Assembly (NCBI RefSeq): GCF_016887565.1
Contig: NZ_CP069396.1
Coordinates: 11,886,001-11,950,000, forward strand
Source of the DNA: Archangium violaceum
Lineage (GTDB): Bacteria > Myxococcota > Myxococcia > Myxococcales > Myxococcaceae
DNA length: 64,000 nt
Direction: 5' to 3'
Shown one piece after another: positions 1 to 9,701 of this stretch. Position 1 is the first letter of the stretch; every line of letters begins with the position of its first letter. Under the pieces are notes generated by a model, which was not told the DNA's origin, made no database searches, and saw only the letters and a program-made list of their open reading frames with translations. The position numbers and the translations under genes were made by a program.

Positions 1-104
1 CCCTCGGCCACTCCATCTACGGTGACGACGTGAACGACGCCGACCCGAGCCGTCAGGTGGACGCCGAGCAGGACGAGGAGGACGAGCTCATCCTCGAGCT
101 CTGA
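1..104 (+). CDS. C-terminal fragment of an unidentified protein
   Basis: Only the last 33 codons lie in the window; the reading frame begins before base 1 and ends at TGA 102-104. The tail is very acidic, with a run of Glu and Asp followed by the ending LILEL. Nothing here identifies a family. It converges on the minus-strand operon that ends at 114. Codon use (G/C in third positions) fits a real gene rather than a chance frame. Confidence 0.5.
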   Translation, partial: LGHSIYGDDVNDADPSRQVDAEQDEEDELILEL

Positions 105-113
105 GCCTCGTGC

Positions 114-413
114 TCAGCGAGCGGAGTCCATGCCCCGCGGGGCCGCTTCCTTCTTGCGCGGCCCGCCACGGTTCTTGTCCGCGATGGCCACCAGGATGAG
201 CACGAAGGAGAACAGCCGGATGATGTACGCCGTGATGAGGTGCTCGTTGTCGTCCCGCAGGTAGAGACTCACCATGCGGTGCAGCGCCATCAGCAGGAAG
301 GAGGTGGCGAAGAAGGCGAAGAACCGATCGCGCGTCTTCCGCCAGAACCGGAGGAAGAACAGCCCCGCGACACAACACAGGGCGGATGTCATGCCGGAGA
401 GAAAGTCGTTCAT
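114..413 (-). CDS. small DUF5985-type membrane protein (distal)
   Basis: A 99-residue protein starting at ATG 413 (MNDFLSGM). It has about three hydrophobic helices (roughly residues 5-20, 28-45 and 60-78) with a short charged linker and a basic, soluble C-terminus. It resembles the small DUF5985 membrane proteins of myxobacteria, which have no known biochemical role. The start overlaps the stop of the preceding gene by four bases (ATGA), which implies translational coupling. It is the last gene of the minus-strand run that begins with the two histidine kinases. The family call is from memory of the pattern; the membrane topology is visible directly. Confidence 0.7.
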   Translation of the reverse strand: MNDFLSGMTSALCCVAGLFFLRFWRKTRDRFFAFFATSFLLMALHRMVSLYLRDDNEHLITAYIIRLFSFVLILVAIADKNRGGPRKKEAAPRGMDSAR

Positions 414-667
414 TCGGAATCCCACACGAGTCCGAAGACCAGGAGCGCGAGTGACAGCAACCCGGACAGGTTGCGCAGCACCAGCAGGTCCCGACCAGGG
501 ATGATGATCAGGTCCACCACCAGCAGCAGGTTGTTCACCGCCAGCCCCACGAAGCACAGGCTGCTCCACAGCAGCAGGGGAACCCGGTTGCGGGCATACC
601 CGCGAAGCAGCAGCACCGCACAGGCCAGGCTGGTCACCGCGCACAGAACGAAGACTGCCTCAGCCAT
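410..667 (-). CDS. small DUF5985-type membrane protein (proximal)
   Basis: An 85-residue protein starting at ATG 667 (MAEAVFVL), with a purine-rich GGGGG Shine-Dalgarno six bases upstream; an in-frame ATG at 673 sits too close to that site. Three hydrophobic stretches cover most of the protein (about residues 2-18, 25-43 and 57-77). It has the same size and hydrophobic pattern as its downstream neighbour, so the two may form a membrane pair. It overlaps the end of the upstream gene (660-667) and the start of the downstream gene (410-413). Function unknown. Confidence 0.7.
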   Translation of the reverse strand: MAEAVFVLCAVTSLACAVLLLRGYARNRVPLLLWSSLCFVGLAVNNLLLVVDLIIIPGRDLLVLRNLSGLLSLALLVFGLVWDSE

Positions 668-1058
668 TGTCATCCCCCTTCCGCAGTCGGAAGGCATCCG
701 CGAAGGTCCGTATCTTGTCGACGGGCTTGGAGAAGATGAGGTTGATGACGGTCACCCGGCGCTCGGCATACGCCTTGGCCAGGCCCGCCACCGCCTCGTC
801 CAGCGCCGGAGTCCCCGGGGCATAGCGGTACCCACCCGGGCTCCCGTCCACTCGGGCCAGCAGCCCGGCACGCGCCTGATCCTCCAGCCGATCACTCGCG
901 GAGAGGGCGGAGATCCTCAGCTCGCGCGCCACCGACTCGGCGTCCCACGTACGCTCCGCGTGCTGATGGAGCAGCAGGAGGATCTCCAGCTGCTCCACCG
1001 AATCGACATGATCGACGATGAATCGCCGCACCACCTCGGGAAGATCGCCCGCGCGCAA
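660..1058 (-). CDS. small winged-helix-like protein upstream of DUF5985 pair
   Basis: A 132-residue soluble protein. The best start is TTG 1058, seven bases after an AGGG site. The N-terminal 80 residues look like a winged-helix fold: helices, then a segment around residues 38-75 of the kind 'WDAESVARELRIS...LEDQARAGLL'. The last 40 residues include a repeated charged helix ending KGDDNG. It may sense or regulate for the two membrane proteins it overlaps. There is no strong domain signature, so the DNA-binding idea is inference. Confidence 0.65.
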   Translation of the reverse strand: MRAGDLPEVVRRFIVDHVDSVEQLEILLLLHQHAERTWDAESVARELRISALSASDRLEDQARAGLLARVDGSPGGYRYAPGTPALDEAVAGLAKAYAERRVTVINLIFSKPVDKIRTFADAFRLRKGDDNG

Positions 1059-1088
1059 ACCTCATCCCTTTCTCCCCACCCCAGCCGG

Positions 1089-1104
1089 CCCGCCCCCTGG
1101 CGGG
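1089..1104. terminator. GC-rich hairpin after the kinase gene
   Basis: A perfect 6-bp stem (CCCGCC/GGCGGG) with a CCCT loop sits just past the stop of the histidine kinase ending at 1109 on the minus strand. There is no T-run, so it is not a classical intrinsic terminator. It may act as a partial stop or processing site between the kinase genes and the small-protein genes. Confidence 0.3.
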
Positions 1105-1108
1105 TCCG

Positions 1109-2680
1109 TTACGAAAGCATGGATTGGACGGGCAGGCGCACGTGGAAGGTACTGCCCTCCCCCTCCACGCCCCGTGACTCGGCCCAGATGCGCCCGCCAT
1201 GCTGCTCGATAATGCCCTGGGAGATGGTCAAGCCCAAGCCAAGACCGCCATAACGTGCGCCATGGGCCTGCCCGAAGCGTTCGAAGATGAGCGCTAGCTT
1301 CTCCGAGGGAATGCCAATGCCGTGGTCCCGCACCCGGAGCGCCACCTGGCCCTCCTCGGCCCAGACCCGCAGCTCCACCGGCCCCCCATGGGGGGAGTAG
1401 CGGATGGCGTTGGAGACCAGGTTGGTCACCACCTGCTCGATACGTCCCGGGTCCCCGCGCATGGGCAGCCGCGCGGGGGCCTCCAGGCGCAGCCGATGGT
1501 CCGCGGAGAGCGCCTGCAACCGCTCGCAGGACGTGCGCAGCAGGGGCACCAGGTCGAACTCCTCCACCTCCAGTGACAGCCGGCCCGTGAGCAACCGGCT
1601 CACGTCCAACAGGTCCGACACCAGCTTGGTCATCCGGTCCACCTGCCGGTCCAACCCCTCGAAGGCCCGGCGGGGCCCGTCCGTCAGCTCGTCGCCGAAC
1701 TTCCGCTTCGCCAGCTGCACCTGCATCTTCGCGGCGGCCAGTGGCGTGCGCAGCTCGTGCGAGGCGGCCGCCAGGAAGGCGTCCTTCGCCGCGCTCGCCC
1801 GGGCCAGCTCCTCCTCGGCCCGCTTCTGATCGTCGATGTCCGTGGCGGTGATGATCCACCCGGAGATGCGCCCGCGCTCGTTGCGCTCCGGCACGGCGCG
1901 GCCCAGGTGCCAGCGGTACGCCAGGTCACTCTGGCGCAGCAGCCGGAACTGCACCTCGAAAGGCTGGCCGGTGCTCACCGAATGACACCAGGCGGCATGC
2001 ACGGAGGCCTGATCCTCCGCGTGCACCACCTCCGAGCGCCATAAGTCCTCCACGGCCTCCGCGGGCAGGCCGGACAGCTCCGTCCAGGCCCGGTTGCCAT
2101 AGCGCAGCCGTCCATCCGGGCTGGCGGCGAACACGCACAGGGGCATGGCGTCGCCGAGCAGCCGGTAGCGGTAGGCACTCTCCCGCTCCAGGGCCTCGCG
2201 CTCGCGCCGGCGCAACAGCGACTCCTGCCGCTTGAGCTGCTCCTCCTTGAGGAACAGCTCCACGAAGACGGACACCTTCGAGCGCAGAATCTCCGGCGCG
2301 AAGGGCTTGAGCACATAGTCCACCGCGCCCTGGGCATAGCCGCGGAACACGTGCGAGGCGTCCCGGCTGCGCGCGGTGAGGAAGATGATGGGGATGAAGC
2401 GCGAGCGCTCGCGCTCCTTGATGAGCCGGGCGGTCTCGAAGCCGTCCAGCCCGGGCATCTGCACATCCAGCAAGATGAGGGCGAAGTCCTCTCGCAGCAG
2501 GTGGAGGAGCGCCTCCTCCCCCGAGTGGGCCTTCACCACCTCGCCCAGGTCGCCCAGCGTGGCTTCCAGGGTGAGGAGATTCGGTGCGTGGTCGTCGACC
2601 ACCAGGATACGCGCGGCCGGATGCTCCTCCGGCCGCACCTGGAAGTCACTGCCCCCCTCCGTCCACGTCATTGCTGTCAT
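1109..2680 (-). CDS. receiver-PAS-histidine kinase
   Basis: A 523-residue cytoplasmic kinase. Residues 24-140 are a receiver domain with the acidic pair D29/D30, phospho-acceptor D72 (LLDVQMPG) and K125. A PAS domain covers about 172-290, followed by a HisKA helix with H308 in the ASHELRTP motif, then an HATPase domain with N and G boxes (VTNLVSNAIRYS, DHGIGIP, GLGLGL) to residue 515. This order (receiver first) is typical of kinases that take phosphate from an upstream hybrid kinase. The ATG at 2680 overlaps the TGA of the poly-HAMP kinase (2677-2679), so the two are translationally coupled and probably work in one phosphorelay. No membrane segment is present. Confidence 0.95.
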   Translation of the reverse strand: MTAMTWTEGGSDFQVRPEEHPAARILVVDDHAPNLLTLEATLGDLGEVVKAHSGEEALLHLLREDFALILLDVQMPGLDGFETARLIKERERSRFIPIIFLTARSRDASHVFRGYAQGAVDYVLKPFAPEILRSKVSVFVELFLKEEQLKRQESLLRRREREALERESAYRYRLLGDAMPLCVFAASPDGRLRYGNRAWTELSGLPAEAVEDLWRSEVVHAEDQASVHAAWCHSVSTGQPFEVQFRLLRQSDLAYRWHLGRAVPERNERGRISGWIITATDIDDQKRAEEELARASAAKDAFLAAASHELRTPLAAAKMQVQLAKRKFGDELTDGPRRAFEGLDRQVDRMTKLVSDLLDVSRLLTGRLSLEVEEFDLVPLLRTSCERLQALSADHRLRLEAPARLPMRGDPGRIEQVVTNLVSNAIRYSPHGGPVELRVWAEEGQVALRVRDHGIGIPSEKLALIFERFGQAHGARYGGLGLGLTISQGIIEQHGGRIWAESRGVEGEGSTFHVRLPVQSMLS

Positions 2681-5600
2681 CTGGCTCCCGAGCAAGGCTC
2701 TACCCACCGGCGAATCAACTCCAGAAGCCGCTCGGTATCGACCGGCTTCGAAAGGTAATCGGACGCGCCCGCTTCCAGGCACTTCTCGCGGTCGTCCTTC
2801 AACGCCCGCGCGGTGATGGCGATGACCGGCAGGGAAGCCCACCGGGAGTCCGCCCGGATGGCGCGCATCGCCTGGTAGCCGTCCATCTCCGGCATCATCA
2901 CGTCCAGCAGAACCACATCCAGCTCCGGGTTCTTCTCCATCAAATCCATGGCCGCTCGGCCGTCCTGGGCGAACGTCACCTGCATGCCGTGGCTCTCCAG
3001 AACGCTGGTGAGGGCGAAGATGTTGCGGGCATCGTCGTCCACCAGCAGCACCTTGCGGCCAGCCAGCGAGCGGGTGAGCTCCTTGGCCTCCTCGTTCGCC
3101 ACGCGGGACTGGTCCCCCACCCGGCGCAGGAAGCGGCCCACCTCGGCGAGCACCGCCTCGGGCGAGCGGGCGGCCGCCTCGAGCAGCACGGACTCGGCCG
3201 AGCGCCGCAGCCGCCGCTCGTCATCCGGCAGCAACTGCGAGCCACTATAAAGGAGCACGGGGGGCAGGCGGGCGGGCCGGCGCACCAGCTCCACCAGCAG
3301 CTTCATCCCCCGCCCACCGGACGCGGCCAGGTCCAGCGCCAGGACGTCCACCTCACCCCGGTCGAGCGCCACCACCGCGGAGCTCGACTCCAGCTCGCGC
3401 ATCTCCAGCGGCTCGCCCATGTCGATGAGCTGCTGGACGCTGTCGCGCAGCTCGGGCTTGGGGTCCACCAGCAACAGCTTCCGGGGAGCGCCGTTGGGCT
3501 TGAGCTCCAGGTGGCTGAAGGCGCCCTGGATGGCCTCGGGAGAGAAGGGCCGGTCGAGGTAGGCGAAGCCGCCGCCGCACGAGGCGCCGCGCATCCGGTC
3601 CACGCTCACCATCTGGACGGGGATGCGGCGGGTGCGAGGGTCGCGCTTGAGGCGGTCCAGCACGCTCCACCCGTCGATGACGGGCAGGCCGAGCTGCAGG
3701 ACGATGGCGTACGGCTTGAGCCGCTGGGCCAGCGAGAGCGCCACGTCGCCCCGGGTGGCCACCAGCGCCTTCAGGCCGTGCTGGCGCGCGGCGGTCACCA
3801 GGCCGTGGGCGAACTCCACGTCGTCCACCGCCACCAGCAGCACGCTGTCGTCCGCGCCCAGGTTGTCCCGGTCATCCACCAGGGGGTGGGGGGCCGCGGT
3901 GCCGTGCACCGTGTCGCGCGGCAGCAGCTCGCGCAGCATGGGGCTGTAGCCCGCGTCCGTGTCGCTGGCCGGCTCGCCCCCACGCTCGGGGCCGCTGTAG
4001 CTGCGCGGCAGGTAGAGGGTGAAGGTGCTGCCCGCGCCGCGAGCGCTCTTCACGCGAATCTCTCCGCCCAGCAGTCGCGCCAGCTCGCGGCTGATGGAGA
4101 GACCCAGGCCGGTGCCGCCATACTTGCGGCTGGTGGTGCCATCCGCCTGCTGGAAGGCCTCGAAGATGAGCTTCTGCTTGTCCTCGGGGATGCCGATGCC
4201 CGTGTCGATGACGGAGAAGGCCAGCACCGTGTCCGCCTCCACCAGCTCGGGGGCGGCGAAGCGCTCCTCCGCGTCCGCCATGCGGATGCGCAGCGTCACC
4301 TGGCCCGTGCTGGTGAACTTGAAGGCGTTGGACAGCAGGTTCTTGAGGATCTGCTGCAACCGCTTCGGGTCCGTGAAGACGGTGGCCGGCACCTCCGCGC
4401 CCACCTCGGTGAGGAAGCCCAGGTGCTTCTGCTCGGCCACGGGGCCGAAGGTGCGGCGGGCGAACTCCACCAGCTCCGCCACGGCGGAGTCTCGCGGCTC
4501 CACCTGCATCTTCCCCGCCTCCACCTTGGACAGGTCGAGGATTTCGTTGATGAGGGACAGCAGGTCCCCACCCGAGGAGTAGATGGTCTCGGCGTACTCC
4601 ACCTGCTTGCGGCCGAGCGAGCCGTCGGAGTTGTCCGCGAGCAGCTTGGCCAGCACCAGCATGCTGTTGAGCGGCGTGCGCAGCTCGTGGGACATGTTGG
4701 CGAGGAACTCGCTCTTGTACTTGGAGATGAGCGAGAGCTGTTCGGCCTTCTCCTCCAGGGAGGAGCGCGCCTGCTCCACCTCGCGGTTCTTCTCCTCCAC
4801 CTTGATGTTCTGCTGCTCGAGCAGCTTGGCCTTCTCCTCCAGCTCGAGGGCCTGGGCCTCCAGCGCCGAGTTGGAGCGCTTGAGCTCCTCCTGTTGCTGG
4901 GTGAGCTCGCGCGACTGGCTCTGCAGCTCGTTGGCGAGGCTCTGCGACTGGCGCAGCAGCTCCTCGGTGCGCATGTTGGCCATGATCATGTTCAGCACCA
5001 CGCCAATGCTCTCGGTGAGCTGGTCCAGGAAGATCTGGTGGATGGTGCTGAACGGGTGGAAGGAGGCCAGCTCGATGATGGCCTTCACCGCGCCCTCGAA
5101 GAGGACGGGCAGGACGATGACGTTGAGGGGGCTGGCCTCGCCCAGGCCGGAGGTGATGCGGATGTAGTCCGCCGGCACGTGGGTGAGGAGGATGGTCTTC
5201 TTCTCCAGGGCGCACTGGCCCACCAGGCCCTCACCGAGCCGGAAGCGGTTGCCCACGTTCTTGCGCTCGCGGTAGGCGTAGCTGGAGGTCAGCTTGGCCA
5301 CGGGCGCGCCATCCTCGGAATCCATGAGGAAGAAGGCGCCGTGGTGCGCGGAGACCAGGGGCGTCAGCTCGGACATGATGAGCCGGGAGACGGCCTCCAG
5401 GTTCTTCTGGCCCTGCATCATGCCGGAGAACTTCGCGAGGTTCGTCTTCAGCCAGTCCTGCTCGGTGTTCTTCTGCGTCGTCTCCTTCAGGTTGACGATC
5501 ATCTGGTTGATGATGTCGGACAGGGCGGCCACTTCGCCCTGCGCATCCACCGAGATGGACCGGGTCAGGTCACCCTTCGTCACGGCGGTGGCCACCTCGG

Positions 5601-7956
5601 AGATGGCGCGCACCTGAGACGTCAGGTTGCCGGCCAGCTGGTTCACGTTGTCGGTCAGCTGCCTCCAGGCCCCGCGGGCACCGGGCACCTTGGCCTGGCC
5701 GCCCAGCTTCCCTTCGATACCGACCTCGCGGGCCACCGTGGACACCTGCTGGGCGAAGGTGCCCAGGGTGTCGGTCATGCTGTTGATGGTGTCCGCCAGC
5801 GCGGCCACCTCGCCCTTCGCGTCGACCACCAGCTTCTGGGTGAGATCACCATTGGCGACCGCCGTCACCACCTTGACGATGCCGCGCACCTGGGTCGTCA
5901 GGTTGCGGGCCATCAGGTTCACGTTGTCGGTGAGGTCCTTCCACGTACCGGCGACACCGGGCACACGGGCCTGGCCGCCCAGCTTGCCCTCGGTCCCCAC
6001 CTCGCGGGCGACGCGCGTCACCTCCGAGGCGAACGCGTTGAGCTGATCCACCATCGTGTTGATGGTGTCCTTCAGCTCCAGGATCTCGCCCTTCGCGTCG
6101 ACGGTGATCTTCTTGGACAGGTCACCGTTGGCCACCGCCGTCGTCACCTTGGCGATGTTGCGCACCTGGTTGGTCAGGTTGGACGCCATCGAGTTCACGC
6201 TGTCGGTCAGGTCCTTCCAGACGCCCGACACGCCCTGCACCTCGGCCTGTCCGCCCAGCTTCCCTTCCGTACCGACTTCACGCGCGACGCGCGTCACCTC
6301 CGCGGCGAAGGACCGGAGCTGGTCCACCATCGTGTTGATGGTGTTCTTCAGCTCGAGGATCTCCCCCTTCACGTCGACGGTGATCTTCCGCGACAGGTCG
6401 CCATTGGCCACCGCCGTCGTCACCAGCGCGATGTTTCGCACCTGGCTGGTGAGGTTGGAGGCCATGAAGTTCACGTTGTCCGTGAGGTCCTTCCACGTAC
6501 CGGAGACGCCGGGCACGTCCGCCTGACCACCCAGCTTGCCTTCCGTACCCACTTCCTTGGCGACGCGGGTCACCTCACCGGCGAACGACCGCAGCTGCTC
6601 CACCATCGTGTTGATGGTGTTCTTCAGCTCGAGCACCTCGCCCCGGGCGTCCACGGTGATCTTCTTGGACAGGTCACCGCGGGCGACGGCCGTGCTGACT
6701 TCCGCGATGTTTCGCACCTGCGCGGTCAGGTTGTTGGCGAGCAGGTTCACGTTGTCCGTGAGGTCCTTCCACGTACCGGCCACCCCGGGCACGTCCGCCT
6801 GGGCACCCAGCTTGCCTTCCACGCCCACCGTCTTGGCGACGCTTGTCACCTGGTCGGCGAAGATGCCCAGTGTCTTCGTCATGCTGTTGAGCGTGTCGGC
6901 CAGCGCGGCCACCTCGCCCTTCGCATCCACCACCAGGCGCTGGGACAGGTCGCCGTTGGCGACCGCCGTCACCACCTTGACGATGCCTCGCACCTGGGTC
7001 GTCAGGTTGGAGGCCATCAGGTTCACGTTGTCCGTGAGGTCCTTCCACACGCCGGACACGCCCGGCACGTCGGCCTGGCCGCCCAGCTTGCCTTCCGTAC
7101 CCACTTCCTTCGCGACGCGCGTCACTTCGCCGGCGAACGAGCGGAGCTGATCCACCATCGTGTTGACGGTGTTCTTCAGCTCGAGCACCTCGCCTCGCGC
7201 GTCGACCGTAATCTTGCGCGACAGGTCACCCCGCGCCACGGAGGTCGTCACCTCGGCGATGTTTCGCACCTGCGCGGTCAGGTTGTTGGCCAGCTGGTTC
7301 ACGCTGTCCGTGAGGTCCTTCCACGTACCGGCCACCCCGGGCACCCGCGCCTGGCCGCCCAGCTTCCCTTCCGTACCGACCTCGCGCGCGACGCGCGTCA
7401 CCTCGGCGGCGAAGGAGCTGAGCTGATCCACCATCGCGTTCACGGTGGTACCGATGCGGAGGAACTCGCCCTTCACCGGCTGCCCGGGCAAGTCCAACGC
7501 CATCTTCTGGGTGAGGTCACCCCGCGCCACCGCGCCCAGCACGCGCGCCACCTCGGTGGTGGGCTGCACCAGATCCGCGATGAGCGAGTTGATGGAGCCG
7601 ATGCTCGAGGCCCAGCCGCCACTCACCGGGCCGAGCGAGGCGCGCTCCGCCATCTGTCCCTCGCGGCCCACCACGCGCTCCACGCGCACCAGCTCGTCCT
7701 GCATTCGCTGGTTCATCGCCACCATGGCGTTGAAGGTGAGGGCGATCTCCTCCATCGCCGCGGGCTGAGCCTCCGGCGGCAGACGGACGGAGAAGTCTCC
7801 GTAGGTCACCGCGCGCATGGACTCCAGCAGCGTCTCGAGCGCCGCCGCTGTCGCGCTCCTTCGCGGCCGGGGATGTGCATGGCGCGCGAGGGGGGTGGTC
7901 TTGCGGATCTTCTTCCCGGTCTGGGTACGGGTGGGGTGACGGTTGCGACTCTTCAC
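2677..7956 (-). CDS. poly-HAMP hybrid histidine kinase (Nik1/group III-like)
   Basis: About 1759 residues from GTG 7956, which has GGAG seven bases upstream; in-frame ATGs at 8004 and 8100 are alternatives. Order: basic N-terminus; about nine HAMP units (residues 50-825), eight of them in 92-residue tandem repeats each with a 'GDL' turn; a GAF domain (about 850-990); a long Gln/Glu coiled coil (about 995-1080); HisKA with MSHELRTP near 1089; HATPase (about 1185-1318); then three receiver modules. The first two lack the phospho-acceptor Asp, the last (about 1632-1750, [11 protein letters not shown]) is intact. No transmembrane helix is seen. The plan matches fungal group III osmosensing kinases, where stacked HAMP repeats control the kinase. 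Co-transcribed with the downstream kinase. Confidence 0.95.
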   Translation of the reverse strand: MKSRNRHPTRTQTGKKIRKTTPLARHAHPRPRRSATAAALETLLESMRAVTYGDFSVRLPPEAQPAAMEEIALTFNAMVAMNQRMQDELVRVERVVGREGQMAERASLGPVSGGWASSIGSINSLIADLVQPTTEVARVLGAVARGDLTQKMALDLPGQPVKGEFLRIGTTVNAMVDQLSSFAAEVTRVAREVGTEGKLGGQARVPGVAGTWKDLTDSVNQLANNLTAQVRNIAEVTTSVARGDLSRKITVDARGEVLELKNTVNTMVDQLRSFAGEVTRVAKEVGTEGKLGGQADVPGVSGVWKDLTDNVNLMASNLTTQVRGIVKVVTAVANGDLSQRLVVDAKGEVAALADTLNSMTKTLGIFADQVTSVAKTVGVEGKLGAQADVPGVAGTWKDLTDNVNLLANNLTAQVRNIAEVSTAVARGDLSKKITVDARGEVLELKNTINTMVEQLRSFAGEVTRVAKEVGTEGKLGGQADVPGVSGTWKDLTDNVNFMASNLTSQVRNIALVTTAVANGDLSRKITVDVKGEILELKNTINTMVDQLRSFAAEVTRVAREVGTEGKLGGQAEVQGVSGVWKDLTDSVNSMASNLTNQVRNIAKVTTAVANGDLSKKITVDAKGEILELKDTINTMVDQLNAFASEVTRVAREVGTEGKLGGQARVPGVAGTWKDLTDNVNLMARNLTTQVRGIVKVVTAVANGDLTQKLVVDAKGEVAALADTINSMTDTLGTFAQQVSTVAREVGIEGKLGGQAKVPGARGAWRQLTDNVNQLAGNLTSQVRAISEVATAVTKGDLTRSISVDAQGEVAALSDIINQMIVNLKETTQKNTEQDWLKTNLAKFSGMMQGQKNLEAVSRLIMSELTPLVSAHHGAFFLMDSEDGAPVAKLTSSYAYRERKNVGNRFRLGEGLVGQCALEKKTILLTHVPADYIRITSGLGEASPLNVIVLPVLFEGAVKAIIELASFHPFSTIHQIFLDQLTESIGVVLNMIMANMRTEELLRQSQSLANELQSQSRELTQQQEELKRSNSALEAQALELEEKAKLLEQQNIKVEEKNREVEQARSSLEEKAEQLSLISKYKSEFLANMSHELRTPLNSMLVLAKLLADNSDGSLGRKQVEYAETIYSSGGDLLSLINEILDLSKVEAGKMQVEPRDSAVAELVEFARRTFGPVAEQKHLGFLTEVGAEVPATVFTDPKRLQQILKNLLSNAFKFTSTGQVTLRIRMADAEERFAAPELVEADTVLAFSVIDTGIGIPEDKQKLIFEAFQQADGTTSRKYGGTGLGLSISRELARLLGGEIRVKSARGAGSTFTLYLPRSYSGPERGGEPASDTDAGYSPMLRELLPRDTVHGTAAPHPLVDDRDNLGADDSVLLVAVDDVEFAHGLVTAARQHGLKALVATRGDVALSLAQRLKPYAIVLQLGLPVIDGWSVLDRLKRDPRTRRIPVQMVSVDRMRGASCGGGFAYLDRPFSPEAIQGAFSHLELKPNGAPRKLLLVDPKPELRDSVQQLIDMGEPLEMRELESSSAVVALDRGEVDVLALDLAASGGRGMKLLVELVRRPARLPPVLLYSGSQLLPDDERRLRRSAESVLLEAAARSPEAVLAEVGRFLRRVGDQSRVANEEAKELTRSLAGRKVLLVDDDARNIFALTSVLESHGMQVTFAQDGRAAMDLMEKNPELDVVLLDVMMPEMDGYQAMRAIRADSRWASLPVIAITARALKDDREKCLEAGASDYLSKPVDTERLLELIRRWVEPCSGAR
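5600..7535. repeat. 276-bp tandem repeats encoding HAMP units
   Basis: Within the kinase gene, units recur with an exact 276-bp (92-codon) period. The same CGCACCTGG-type landmark falls at 5885, 6161 and 6437 and continues at this spacing on either side. Each unit encodes one HAMP module with its linker. Copies are close enough at DNA level to recombine, so copy number could differ between strains. Confidence 0.85.
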
Positions 7957-8171
7957 GCGTCTGCTCCAGTGCGGGTGATTGGCGTAGACCCAACCGGAGG
8001 ACATCTTCCGTTCGTTCCTGTTCGTGAAATGCCCCTCACGTGAGCAAGCGGCCAGGCGAGCGCACACGCCTCCCGGAATATCCGCTCCGGCACCTGGCAC
8101 GGGAAGGTGGGGGAATGAATGACACGCGCTGAGTTGTCCCCTTCGTCCATCCCGAACGAAAGGAATGCCGT

Positions 8172-8921
8172 TTGAAGAAGTCCTGGATGCTTTCCAGCCT
8201 CCTGCTGCTCCCCACCGTGGCGAGCGCCAGCGTTCTGTGGAAGGGCGATTTCGAGACGGGGAACATGTCTCAGTGGAACAAGGTGGAGATGGTCAACAGC
8301 AACCGTCTCCTCGTGGAGGCCGACCGGGTGCGCGAGGGCAGCTATGCCATGCGCGTGCAGGTGGATCAGGGCGACAAGCCCATCCAGGCCAGCGGCAACC
8401 GCAATGAGCTGGTCTACGTGGATGCCTCCCTCATGAATGGGGGCGGCGAAGGGGCGGAGCGGTACTACGCCTGGAGCACGCTCTTCGACGAGAGCTACCC
8501 CAGCGCGGCCACCTGGCAGGTCTTCACCCAGTGGCACCACACGGGCCTGACGGGCTCGCCGCCGATGGAGTTCTACGTCTACGGCGAGGAGCTGCGGATG
8601 CGCGTGGGCGGGGAGCGGGCGCAGGATGTCTGGAAGGCCCCCCTGCAGCGCGGCGTCTGGAACGACTTCGTGGTCCACGTGAAGTGGAGCGCCAACCCCA
8701 ACGTGGGCTTCGTGGAGATGTTCCACAATGGCCAGCAGGTCGTTCCGCTCACCCCCATGGCCACGCTGTACCCGGGCCAGGGCGTCTACGTGAAGCAGGG
8801 CCTCTACCGCAACGAGACCATCGCGCCCCAGGGCGTGGTGTTCCACGACGGCTTCACCGTGGCCACCGACCTGGCGGACGTCTTCACTCCCGCCCAGCCC
8901 GCCACGGCCGCGGCCCGGTGA
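8172..8921 (+). CDS. secreted heparin-lyase-I-like polysaccharide lyase
   Basis: A 249-residue exported protein with a TTG start at 8172 and AAAGGA about eight bases upstream. Residues 1-19 form a signal peptide (MKKSWMLSSLLLLPTVASA). The rest is a beta-jelly-roll polysaccharide lyase pattern: WKGDFETGNMSQW at the start, the RNELVY strand, a WQVFTQWHH segment and the VWNDFVVHVKWS strand near the C-terminus. These features resemble bacterial heparin lyase I / PL20-type enzymes that cut uronic-acid polysaccharides by beta-elimination. The substrate cannot be told from sequence. It stands alone between the kinase operon and the anti-sigma gene and has its own upstream gap of about 215 bp. Confidence 0.8.
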   Translation: MKKSWMLSSLLLLPTVASASVLWKGDFETGNMSQWNKVEMVNSNRLLVEADRVREGSYAMRVQVDQGDKPIQASGNRNELVYVDASLMNGGGEGAERYYAWSTLFDESYPSAATWQVFTQWHHTGLTGSPPMEFYVYGEELRMRVGGERAQDVWKAPLQRGVWNDFVVHVKWSANPNVGFVEMFHNGQQVVPLTPMATLYPGQGVYVKQGLYRNETIAPQGVVFHDGFTVATDLADVFTPAQPATAAAR

Positions 8922-8939
8922 GTCGGGCAGGCAACGGCT

Positions 8940-9701
8940 CTACCTCGGGGAGAGGGTGAGCCGCGTCGTCGACAGCGGGCGGCCCCGGGCGTCCATGAAG
9001 CTCGCCTGGACCTCCAGCGGCCCGGCGAGCCAGCCTCCCTCCACCGGCGTGCTGTAGGGCAGCAGCATGTCCACGCCCGCCGAGATGTCCGCCGCCTCGC
9101 CCTCTCGCGGGAAGAACCGGAGCGGCTCCCCGCCGGGCGGCGTCCCCACCACCGAGAGCCGAGCCCCCTCCGGAGCCGTGTAGCTGAACTGCACCGCGCC
9201 GCCCTCTCCGCAGACCAGCGTCCCGCCCGGCCGCGCCTCGCCCTTCACCTCGCCGTCCGCTCCCACGCAGAAGGCCCGCAGGCCCCAGGCCTTCGTGCCG
9301 GTCTCCACTCCACGCGACCGCCACTCGGGCTCGCCAGCCGGCTGCGTCCCCAATCGCGGCACCACCAGCAGGACCAGCACGGTGCAGACCGCCAGCCCCA
9401 GCGCCGCGGGCATGAAGAGTCCCTCGAAGAAGCGCTTGCGCTCGGGGACGGGCGCCCGGGCCGGCTTCGCGGCCGCCGCCACGCGCTCCAGCAGCACCTT
9501 CTCCAGCAGTGCCTCCCGGCTCGCCGGCAGCGCGCGCTTCTCCAGCACCGACTCGACCCGGCCCAGCTTGTCGTAGGCCTCGCGGCACTCCTCGCACCCC
9601 GCGGCGTGCGCGCGCAGCCGCGTGTAGCCCTCCCCGTCCAGCTCGCCCCGGAAGAGCGCCGCCAGCGCCTGCTTCGCCTGTCCGTCCGCGCACTTCGTCA
9701 T
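8940..9701 (-). CDS. anti-sigma factor, single membrane pass
   Basis: A 253-residue protein starting at ATG 9701, overlapping the stop of the sigma gene (ATGA). The N-terminal 45 residues carry the anti-sigma zinc-finger pattern H-x3-C-x2-C (H32, C36, C39). A helical linker leads to one transmembrane helix at about residues 97-115 (FMPAALGLAVCTVLVLLVV). The outer 135 residues are beta-rich and end in LTLSPR. In this family the cytoplasmic finger holds the sigma factor until a signal at the outer domain releases it. Gene order and overlap support a cognate pair with the gene at 9701-10327. Confidence 0.85.
   Translation of the reverse strand: MTKCADGQAKQALAALFRGELDGEGYTRLRAHAAGCEECREAYDKLGRVESVLEKRALPASREALLEKVLLERVAAAAKPARAPVPERKRFFEGLFMPAALGLAVCTVLVLLVVPRLGTQPAGEPEWRSRGVETGTKAWGLRAFCVGADGEVKGEARPGGTLVCGEGGAVQFSYTAPEGARLSVVGTPPGGEPLRFFPREGEAADISAGVDMLLPYSTPVEGGWLAGPLEVQASFMDARGRPLSTTRLTLSPR

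Noticed and set aside
2584-8043. An open plus-strand frame of more than 1800 codons antisense to the poly-HAMP kinase
   Set aside because: It mirrors the kinase repeats, is His/Leu/Gly/Arg-rich without domains, and arises from GC-rich third positions of the real gene.
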